This document shows positions 39,101-51,100 of a stretch of DNA of 64,000 nucleotides, piece after piece (positions within the stretch are counted from its first letter, which is position 1; each line of letters opens with the position of its first letter). Both the position numbers and the translations under genes were made by a program. The stretch covers positions 29,561,456-29,625,455 of the forward strand of contig CM049312.1 of NCBI GenBank assembly GCA_026874595.1, written 5' to 3'. The notes below the pieces were generated by a model, which was given only the letters and a program-made list of their open reading frames with translations, made no database searches and was not told the DNA's origin. Source of the stretch: Sipunculus nudus (Eukaryota; Annelida; Sipuncula; Golfingiida; Sipunculidae).

Positions 39101-42100
39101 TTCGAACATGCGATATCCGGACAGAGAAATAGGAGACCTAGATAATAGTGAAATCAACGGTAAATGAAACTAATTTTGATAATGAAATATACTACTAGAC
39201 CAATGATAGAGCGCGAAAAAGGAACCCCGTGAAACTTTTAAAAATATAAAAACCGCGAAAATTCAGCCCCGCCAATATAAAGGCAACCACAGTATAATAT
39301 ATTTCTTGAGTCTTGATTTAACTCTGTTCACTGTAAACACTGTTCAAATAATCATTGCTATCATTAAAATATAATCTTCCATTCCTTCTTGTGGCTGTAG
39401 TGTAGTTGCTATCCTTGGTTGTTTTTATACGCCTGTCTTAAATAGGACATATTATGGCATACCTACAGTCCATCTGTCCCACCATATGTCCATCAGCTCG
39501 TCCATCTGATAACTTTTAGTGTACATGTGATAACTTACCAGGGCTTAATGGGATTTTCACAAAAATCTCACCAAAACAACATATCAGTAGATTATCTCAT
39601 CCAAGTTCGGTATTTGGCAAAATCCACGCATTTAATGAGGTCAGAGGTCACTAGGCTACTTTGTGGTGTTGACACAATAAGTTGCCACAAATATGATGGA
39701 TTTTGTTGAAACTCAACAGAAATATTAACAAATATAATACCTTACCTAAGTTTGATTCCTGGCAAAATCATCCATGTTTTAATGAGGTCAGATGTCACCA
39801 GACTCGGTGACGTCTATATGACTTTCTAAAAATCTTATGCACTTTCATGAATCTTATAGTTACCATTACAGTTTCTCACTTGAATTAAATTCTCAGCAAA
39901 ACCCATGCATACTTAATTAGGTCAGAGGTCACAAGACGTGACAGGGATTATGAACCTTTGCGGTGCTCTTGTTACCAATGGGCAAGGATTTGGCTAAGTG
40001 GGTTTAGCATTGGACTGGATGAACTTGGCAAGATATTAGTTACTGCAAGGCATGATCTGTAAAATATAATCATGGTCACAGAGATGGAGAAAATTAGTTT
40101 CTCTGAATAAAATACATGATAGAATTCAATAAATGTTGTCTTAAAAAGAGTAAGCCAAAAAAGACCTAAGACCTGTTTCTCCTGCTTGTGTGCTTTTAGA
40201 ACCAGTTATTTAATCCCGTTAAGCCGTTTTACCGAGGTCAGCAGTTTATGACCCAGGATGTTGACTTGATGATTGATTGCTTCCTGAGCTGTTTCCGTAT
40301 CACACCTCACAAGAACGATATCTTGAAAGTCTGCCTGAGTTCATCGTCACCGGCTTCATTCCATTTTGTTCTGGTCAATGTATTGCACAGAATCATCACT
40401 CAGGTAGGTGCATGTATTTCAGAATTTGAAAATTACAGAGATTGGTATAAATCCACAGATTTTTCAGTGTAATTGAGCACAAGGACTATTTACTTGGAGT
40501 ACAATTATTTTTAACTCAGTCTTTTTGATTGAGCACTTTGGATGTAAGAATTAGTAGAAAAAAATTGAATATTTATTAATAGGAAGGTTCATTTGAAGCT
40601 TATGCCTTTATCTGTCTTTCTTATCAAAGTGGTAAAATATTATGAACATTCAGGGTTTTTTTTGTGTTATATTTATGGTAAAAGGATGTGTGGCCCTTCA
40701 ATTTTAAAATAAAATATATATGTACTTCTAGTTTACTTAATTTTTCATTTACATGAGTGGCAAGTACAAGTACAATGTAGCACTATACCTGGTTAACGGT
40801 ATAAAAAAACAAGAAGAGGGCATGTGCTTAAGTTTTGTACTTGAGTACAAGTGCCAAGTAGATTAAGATGTACTTGACCCAAGCATTGCGCCTGGAAGAT
40901 AAAAACTGGTGCAGACATTAAAAAAAACCTGCATGGAAAGATTAAGGTATTGATTTAACAAAAGTGGACATAACATTTTGTATAATTTTGTACTTTGTAT
41001 TACAGTCCAGGCTTCCTTGGTGGCCGAACATAGAAATTATTTATGGAAAATCTGCGGAGCTGAGGAGCATGTTCACCGACACCCTGACCAAGGTCACGCA
41101 GATGACAAGCCACGCCTCCCTCCGTCTCAGTCAAGTTGTAAGTCTGGCTTTCAAACTCTGAGATAAATTTGCTGGCAATTTATTCTGTTTGGGTATTTAT
41201 GATGAATTTCTCCGATTTGTAATAGTTCTGCAGCCTATTCTTGAAGTAATCTATTTGTAATCAAGACTATCCTAATATAAGTATAAACTAGCATAATATT
41301 ACAAACCTTATTATAAGCACTCAATACTATACTCAGAGGTATTCTTGTGAATCTGAAGTAAAGTGCTATCAGTTCTATTGATAAGATAAATGTATGTAAA
41401 TATCAAAGTGACATGTATGCCATGTCTTGTACCATTATACATTTGATATGTATTGTAATGTATTGTTCACATACCATGTTGAAAAGATATGCTGTTATAT
41501 CTTGTTGTTTTGGTATTTGTAGAGATGCCCTTGTTCTGTAATAATCTATTCACTCTTACTTTAACATTTATCATTATGTAGGTAAATTATATAAATATTC
41601 ATTATAGAGCTTGACCCTGAGAGAAAAGGTCACCACTGGCCTCAAGATCAAGGAGAAGGGAACAGATGAAATGCTGAGTTACAAGTATTTACTGCTGTGG
41701 ATTGTCAGGCTGATCCATGCTGACCCCATCCTTATGTTACATGTAAGTTATCACTCGCTCTGAGGTGTTGAGTTACAAGAATTTTCATAATTCTTTCATT
41801 TAATTTAAAAAATACAGGTGTGTTTGCATTAAACATTAATAATTTTAAATTCAAGTTGAATGCTTCTTTATATTCATTTGCTTTTTAAGGTAATCCATCG
41901 TATATCAGTGTGACTGGTATTTAATTGTTAAAAGAATCATTATTTTTGGTGAATACTATGTATATATGATAAAACAGATGTTTATGATGTGGCATTGTTT
42001 GCACAGAATCCTGGGAAGGCAGGCCATGAGATACAGAGCAGCACCCTGGAGCTGATCAATGGATTAGTCTCTCTTATCCACCAGCAGGGTGTGTCAGAGG

Positions 42101-45100
42101 CAGCGTCTGAGGCCATGGAGGTAATAAATTTATCTTAACTTAAGAGGGATATGGTTGGGATGTAGCCGGGTGGTTTAAGCTTTGTCTATAGAGCAGAATG
42201 GCAGTGGTTTAAACCCCTCCAGAGAATTAAAGCACTGCTTTAAGGAACTCAGGGTAAGCATCTCAGACGCTCCAAATCACTTATGGATGCTCAGTTCTGA
42301 GGTCCAAGCATCTGTTTGGATGTGCAGATTTCTGGCTTTAGGACTAAGAAGATCCATATTTAATTTGTAGCAATCACTCACCATTGCCAGCTGCCTCAAA
42401 CAAGCTGGTCTGTTGTGTTTCTGATTAAATAATGATATTATAATGACATGAAATACTAAATAAAATTCAATTTTTCAACACCCTAGAAAAATTGACACAT
42501 ACATCTCCCCTTAGGATTATCTAAACTCAGACAGGACTCTCCAACATTATGGCCTCTGTGTTCCAGAATCTTAAAATTTTCTTCCCATTGAAAGCCCTAT
42601 TGAAAAGCTAAATGTTAAAATCCTGGTATAGCATCAGAGGTTTCCTCTGTTTAACAGCTTCATGACAGGTGATGACTGATGGATTATTCTAAGCCCCTTC
42701 AACATTAAACCTGAAATCCAAATGCTTCATTTGTAATATATCAGTTATATTATATGATGTCCTACATCATGTTTCAATAAACAGTATCACCAATGGACAA
42801 AACATTTTCTTTCCTGTCTGCTGACGTATATTTCCCTCCACATGTCACTTACAAACAAATTTTATGAAAGCATATAAGAAATGAATGTTAAAACTAAAGA
42901 AGTGTAAAGCTTATATTATAAAAAGTTTATCAAAGTTTTTCTCTGGGTATTTTTACTGTGCCTAACAGATGATATGTTTTTAGGGGTCAGTCTTGAATTT
43001 CTGGATTTATTTTAGGCCCTGCTGTGTCTACACCAGCCAGAAAATATTGAGAGATGGAATCCTGAAGCCCCAATCAACACATTTTGGGACGTCAGGTAAA
43101 GCCCTCATTACACAACCTTCATGTTTTTAACCAGAGCCAGACACAAAATCAAATCTGTGTATCACCAGGTTTGCATACCCCTGAAAAAATGTATAAATGT
43201 TGGAAGTACTTTTTGCTGTCAAACTTACAATATTCAGTAGAACCCCTTAAATCCGGCACCATCAGGGATTAAGAATATTGGCGGAGTGTGCATTTTGCCG
43301 GATTATGTATCAAGAAATTGCAAGCAGAAAACACTCTACCCAGAGGAGAGCAATGCTTGCTTCACCTTAAATACAAATAACCTTTAAGTTGTGGCTAATT
43401 AGTTACATGCTCACTACAAAACAGCTAGTATGTTTTCTCTGCCTGACATTGGATTTTTGCATGATCGGCAACCAGCCCTCTGATGGTTAACGGCAGGGAG
43501 TTCACTGAGGTCTGTCTGATTATGTGAACACTGCTCATCATAATTAGGGAAGTTCATTCTCGGCACTGGTGCTGCCAGAGCCGGATAACGCAAAATGCCG
43601 GATTAGGCCCTAAAAATATAATGAAGGAAAATCTGCTCTCAGGGAATATGCTGGTTTATGCCGAATGCCAGATTATCAAATGCTGGAATAAAAGGGGTTG
43701 ACTGTAATAATATTCATACATTTATATTCTTAAGAATTTTCTGATTAAATGAAGCCATAATGATTAATGTTTTTCTCTAAAAGTGAATGGATTAATTCAT
43801 ATCTGTAATATTGCATACGGATCAGTTTCATATCTTTACCTACAACATGACATTAAAAAGTTCTCATTATCAGTCATTTTCTTTCTGAAACTGTTTGGAG
43901 AAGGAGGCTTATGGTTACTCTGTAATTAAAGTTTTGAGGTTTGATGACTCTGTAATTAAAGATTTGAGGTTTTGTCTTCTCAGCACATGTCAGTAATTTC
44001 TTAATTCCTTTTCCAGTTCCCAGGTGTTGTTTTCCATCTCCCAGAAGCTGATTCAGCACCAGATCTATAATTACACAGAGATACTGAAGTGGTTGAGGAA
44101 GATCTTGATCTGCCGCAACAATTTCCTACAGAAGCACAAGGACTACGCCAACGTGGGCAGCAACATTCCCATCTGTAGGCAGGCACATATCAAACTTGAG
44201 GTCAGCAAGTCAGTTTATGTTACCTTTTTTTTTAACATTTTGATACTTTTCCGGACTTTTCAGTAACTATTTTTTTTTCAGTAATAAGCAAGGTTCTCTG
44301 TCACATACTTCATTTTGGGCCACAGATGTAATATATTAAATGTTTATTTTTTTAAGGTAAAGAGAGGATTTTTTTAAATTATTTTAATTATTATTAGAAA
44401 TAAATTTGAGACAAGACAGTCATGTATTTTCAATCTACTAATTGTTATTTCAGTAAGTACAGTTGTTTATCTGTTTTGGTAAAATTATAAAATCATGATG
44501 GGGTTTTCATGTGGTGTTTTGAGATTAATGCTCTTAAGGAAGCTGACAGCCACTTAATGTCTGTTTGAAAGAGAATTTCTGTCTATCTGTGTCTGGTATT
44601 GTGTTTGTTTACTTGTATATTATGTGGTGTTGTAGTGTGGTACTGTTAGAGGCAAGATCTTGAAAAAGGGGATAATTGATTATATTCTTAAGTTGTTTGG
44701 ATGATACTGTGATGTTTGTGAGTTGGTTTCCTTGAGCTTTTAGTTTTGTACAAATTTGTTTCATGGTGTAATCTATATGTATTTGTTGAGCATTTAGACG
44801 ATACTGTATGAAGTGTACTCTCTTTGTGCTGATAGCTTTACACAGCTTTGAGATATTTTCTGGTGGTATTCTTTATAATCTTGTGGAACTTGAAGATGAT
44901 ATTGAATTAGGTGTGCTCTCTTTCTGTGTGATGTTTGTTTTTTTCACAGCTATGTTCTGTTTTCAGGTGGTATTCTTCATGTACTTGTGGAGCATTGAGA
45001 TCGATGCTGTACTGACAGCCATGTCTTGCTTTCACTTGCTGTGTGAGGAGGCTGACATTCGCTGCGGGGCAGAAGAGATGGCTGTCACACAGATCCTTCC

Positions 45101-48100
45101 TAACTACTATGTGTACTCTGAGCTGGCTGCAGCAAGCACTGTACTGACCACAGGTACAGTATACATCATAATTGAAATATTAATGTTTGTGTTTGACACT
45201 GGATCTTTGATTCTGCATCACTGGCTTTCTTGAATTTAATTAATCTGAAATTAAGTTTAGGATATTTTTTTTCCAGTGCTGTCTGATACTGGTTTATTTG
45301 AAGTCAGTGGTCATCTACCTTAAATGTTCTGATATGTGACATATTACCATTACTTATTTTTGCATGAAATTAAACATTAGACAATTCATATTGCACAGTT
45401 TAAACGTGGAATGTACATTGGAATTTGTTTAAGAAGTGAACTTTATCCTTTAACTTTATCCTTAACAGGAATAATATTGTAGAAATATTCAACCTTCTTT
45501 TGAAAACTATTACCTGTGAGTATTGTGATAGACTTTATATGTGTGTAATATACTGAGAATTTATTTTAATGTAGAAATATGCATATTTTTATTATTGATT
45601 TCTATTGAATTTTGTATACCTTCAGGGAGGGCTGTTCTTCAGAAAAGAATCATGGCTCTACTTAGAAAAATAGACCAACCCACCCCAGGCAACACACAGG
45701 TTAGTAATATATTGAGAATTCACGACACTGGCTGCCATCCTTTCACTTTGTTTGATACAATGGGATAAAAAATTTGCTTTACTCTTAAGTCTTTCTTCTG
45801 AAACAAAACATCAATAATACTAACACAGAAGTCTATACTATGACAAAAATAAATGACTAATGTTGTCGCCCTCATCCAGTCAGTCCAAGGACTTTCATTT
45901 CAAAATATTTATGAGATGAAATGTTAATAAAATGGATTTATTTTAACATAAAGTATCTTAAATGACACAAGGCAATGTTTTATTATCAGTTTTAAATTGT
46001 ACACTCCATCCGACAATTTAATAAAACCTCCAGTGATCACTTGATGATTGCATACATCTAGTTTCTTAACTTGACATTGATAAAACCCTTGGTTTGTTTG
46101 CCTAATCAGAGAGTTTCAATGACCTCCAAGCTGAAAGGCTGAAGTTGACAGTTTATTAAGCAGGTAATTTCCTTGAAAGTATGTTAATTTTATCACTTGC
46201 AGTGGATAATCTTTGGCATCATCAGCATATGATTCATGGGTATGATAATCACATCATGTCTTTGTTAGTAGAGCTGTTTCTCAGTGTTTCTGTGAAGGAT
46301 TAAGAAATCTCATTTAACCACCAGGCATGGGAAGACACGTTCAGGAAATGGGACTCCACGACACGTTGCCTGGCTAATTTTCCCAAGACGAAGCCTGAGG
46401 AGGGCATGATGGGAGACGCACTTCACCGCAGCATCACCAAGCGTAGAACACACCAGAGTACCAGTGAACATGAACTTGAGGACCAACTTAATGAGTGGGC
46501 CAATATGACAGGCTTCCTGTGTGCTGTTGGGAGCGTCTGTCTACAGAACAAATCTCATAGGTCAAGGTCAGTAATGATGAGTCAAGGTCAAGTGAATTTA
46601 CAGAGTCTATCTTTAATATAAATCTCTAAGGTCAGTGTTATTCCTTTGTTCTAGGTCTAGAAAATTAACTGCTGAACAAATTGTGTTACTTTAAGGAGTA
46701 TTTTCTGTAAACAAAATTTTGAAGGTCAAGGTCAGGTCAAGGAGTACATGAAAATTAAATTGATACAGCTGCAAAAGGATAAGAGTGTCTCTGTGCTGAA
46801 GAATTAATGTTATATGTGTTTGGCTATGTTATACTTGACTAGAGTGGTAACATTTGTAACTAACATTCTTAACAAATGAGAATTTCAGTCAAGCATGAGT
46901 GTAATTAAGTTTTAATAGCTATGATGGCTTAATTTTGACAGGAAAATTCTTTAGGTTCCACATTTACATCTACTTGATGGAGTCACTAAAAAATTAGGGA
47001 ATAATAATATTTAATTTAAGAGTAAGAAAAAAAATTTAACATTGTTAAGCATTTCAAAAGATGATCCTATTTTTCATCAAATATAAATATATTTCTCTGC
47101 GGAAAAATTAAGGTATTAACAAGTTGTATCAATTTATTGTGATAGTGAGGAAAGTATATATAAATATAACTTTGTGGTTTACTGTATCTTCAGCATCACG
47201 GGACTGCCGGGGATGGACGGCCGCAAAAGCAGCATGCTAACAGGCTGTGGTGACCCCCAGTACTGCCCCGTCACACAGTCAGTATACTTTTCTAGGTACA
47301 ATTTATTTTATCTTGTGTTAAACACAGTAATATCATTTGGATCAGCCATTATGTGTGACCTGCTTGTCTTAGTGTTCTGCCTCTTGTATGCTTACTGTGC
47401 TGCTACTTTATACTCTTATCAAATATATTACTTTTTTCAGGAGAGACTACATTTTGTACATATTTCCATACTCCTTGTACAGCTTTTAATATTTTTGAAA
47501 TTATATATTGGTTTAGAGTGTAAGGGAAAGACTGAATTGAGTTAATTTCTTACTTTTTTGCTCTAATAATTGTCTTTGAATTACTGATTTTAGGACGTGT
47601 GCGTATATTTCAGATTTTTTTAAGAGCCAAAAAAGAATGTTAAGATAAGCGCTTTCAGTGTTTCGCAATCGTGGAATTATTGAGGGAAGTTTTGCTCTGA
47701 TATCACCCAAATTTCTGGAAACTGTTTATACTACAGATACCTTACGTGAAGTTTGTTCAGAAGCATTACATACAGTTATAAAGTATGAAATGTTGCACCA
47801 TTTGGCAACAATTTATATCTTTTCTTCATTTTATTTTTATGAACATATCATACTTGTAAGATTAACTGAATCTTATGTTGCACTGTGCTCTTGTATGCGT
47901 CTCCTTTTGATTTATGCATCAAAATGAAGGCTTTAATGGTAGCGGTGAAAATATAACTCAGAAGGCATTCTAACTGGAATGATGGGGCCTACCACTGTGT
48001 TATGGCATTAGTCATGCCAAAAACAGCACTGCATTGACTGTCCATACTATCACAGCGATATTTTTAATTGACACAACCTTTGTATGCAAGACAGCATGAA

Positions 48101-51100
48101 GTGAGTAAAACTCTCAACTCAGGAACTTACATTGTTCATAGCTGTCACTTTCAACCATCTTACACATGGTCATTGTCAACAGTCTGGCCTGCTTAACAAC
48201 AACTTAGTGGTTGTCACATGACCAAGCATGCCAGCCTGCTGATGATAACAGTATGAGATATGCGAGAGCTACAGCTAGGAACAATACAAGTTGAGAGTTT
48301 CACTGACGTTATGGAATCCCAGGGACAGGATCCAACATACACAATTTTAAGACAGTGTAATATTTGTGTCCTCACCAAGACTTTCAGCACAGATATTGAA
48401 ATGACATGAATTGCCACTGATGTCAGAGGTGTAAAAACATTGCTAAACTTTTTGCTGGAATAAGACTGCACAAAAAGTGTTACTTTTTATACGTCTGTCT
48501 GTGACAGGACGTATTATTGTATACCTACAGACCGTCTGTCCATCTGTCTGTTAACTTTTAGTGTCGCTGTGATAACTTATCAGAGGCTTTGATGGGTTTT
48601 CATGAAACTCATCTTAACTTCTTACCAATAGATTATCTTGACTGAGTTCAATTATGGGCAAAATCCATGCATATTTAATAAGGTCAGAGGTCACTAAGCT
48701 ACTTTTTGGTGTCACTGTGATAAAATACCAGGAATATGATGGATTTTAATGAAACTCAACAGAAATTTTAATGATTATTATATCTCACCTAAGATTGATT
48801 TCAAGTAAAATTCATGCTTACTTTATGGATCAGAGGTCATCAGACTTTGGTGGTGCCATGATGACTTGACAAAAGTTTGATGAATGTTCATAAAACTCAT
48901 TTTGAATATTAACCAATACAGTTTCTCACCTGTATTACATTCTCAGTGAAATTCATGCATATTTAATGAAGTGAGAGGTCACAAGATATGTGACGGGCAT
49001 ATTATGTACCATTTGCAATTTTCTTGGTCAAATAGTTGTATTAAGTACAGTATAAAGCTACTGATTTCAATATCATTTTGGCTACATACATGTAAGCATA
49101 CATTATTCATCAGGTGAAAGTTATCATGTTTGAAACCAATCTTTAGAAAATTTCTTAAACTTGCTATTGTGATGTTGTAATGAAGAGACTCCTATACTGT
49201 AAATTGCTTAGACTTAGTTCCTGGAATAGATGCATTACTGAATGCATCTGTACAGAACACACAGTTACATATACAAAATTAATAATTAGTGCTATGATTA
49301 TTCTAATTAGACCTATGGTAAGTTGAATATATTTTGAATAAATCTTGAAGTGCATGTCTGCTGTCTGCATGATATTATGTATATTCGGTGAAAATAAGTG
49401 AAATCTGTCTGTAAAAATTGTCATGTTTTCCTAAATTGAAGCATGTTTGAAGTTTACTGTATGTTGTCAATAAAATTGCTGACTCCTGATTAACTAACAT
49501 TGATATACTTACACATGATGTTATTAACCAATTTTATTATAAATTCTGAAAAAATGTTTCTTTTCCAAATTTTGCTGAATTATATGTGCTGACTCTCAGA
49601 TATATGTTTGTCCAATATATGATTGGCATTGTGTGGTTTCCATGGTTCCAGGTTCATCGGTAACTTGCTGAAACTGTTAGTATGTAACAATGAGAAGTTT
49701 GGTCCACAAATACAGAAGCATGTTAAGGAGCTGGTGGGCCATGAACTGAACCCCGGGATCTATCCGATCCTGTTTGACCAGATCAAGCTGTGTGTAGACA
49801 AGTTCTTTGACTCTCAGGGACAAGTAAGTGCTAGCACCCTGAAGTCATTTTAATAATGATATTTTTATGTCACAGCTTGGATTCTTATCCAGTACTTTGC
49901 AGTTACAGTAAAGCGTTGATAATCCAAACATTGTAAATCTGAAAAATTGTTAATCTGAAATTGAAAACCAAAAACCAGAAATCTGATCGTTTAATGGAAT
50001 ACTCTATTTTTCACTCCCTTATTTATTGGAGGAATCATTGTCTTTTGTAGCCTTTATTTTATATTACACGGATTGTCAAGTCTCATATGCAAGGTAAACT
50101 ATAGGCTGCCACCACCCCTTCATTCCTTGCTACAGCCTCTCCACCGTGCAAGGGTAAAATATGAGCCTAATTTAATCCGTGGAATTAAATTATTATGTTA
50201 ACTTATAATTTACTCTTGCTCTGTGTTTTAATTCATATAGAGAAATAGTCTGCAGTTGAAAGCACAAGTGACATGTATTATAAGGAGCATTAAATATGCC
50301 TGGTAAAACTTCTCTTTTACATAAGAAATCAGAATGCGATCACAGAATAGTTATCCTCTTTTGACCTTAAGGGTCAAATCTGCAGAAATCTGGGAAGAAT
50401 TTGATAACTTGGGTTTGGATTGGAAAGTTGGAGACATACAGTGGAACCTGTCTGAAAGACCAGCTGTCTATTAAGACCACTCCTGAAAGAAACAAAATCA
50501 TTCACTTTGGTTTTAACTGACTTGTCTTAAAAGACTACCTGTGAATTAAGACCACTTTTTGCCAGTCCAGTGAGTGGTCTTATAATAACTTGTTTTCCTA
50601 AATCTGTTTTTGCAACTGTTAAAACAAGTCTATTCTTGTTTGAATCTGTGGTATTAATCCAATTTCTCTTTTATGTATTGAAAATAAATGTTTCAACCTG
50701 TTGTTTGGCCACTAGGTGATTGTGACAGAGCAGAACACACAGTTCATTGAGAACATCATCTTTGTCATGAAGAACATCATGGAGAACAAACTGGACCAGA
50801 CCTGTGACCATCTTGGGATCACCAGCATTGAGTCATTAATGCTTGCTATTGTTAGGTACACTTTCCATTTTCTGTTATTACGTTTTCCTCCTTGATTTGA
50901 AACCAACACCTGATTGCGATATGTATCCAGTATGTTATCAAAGAGATGTGTAAAAGTAAAGCCTCTTGCATTGGTATGCTGCTCCTAAAAAAATAAGGGG
51001 CTCATGCGGGATCAAATGCTTAATAACACAGTCATGGTTTGTCTTGATTAAAAAAAAAATTATTTAATGTTTTGGATTATCTGTTCAGACAAAAAATTAC

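Larger units (their letters stand above)
37776..40199 (+). other. NF1 intron 11
   Basis: About 2.4 kb. Holds the 1.26-kb inverted-repeat element at 38036-39294, a dispersed repeat at 39410-39985, and a short tRNA-like A-box sequence (tggctaagtgg, 39991-40001). Confidence 0.8.

Noticed and set aside
47296-47545. Hydrophobic open frame reading through from NF1 exon 21
   Set aside because: The donor at 47296 is canonical and exon 22 joins in frame. The hydrophobic character comes from T-rich intron sequence.
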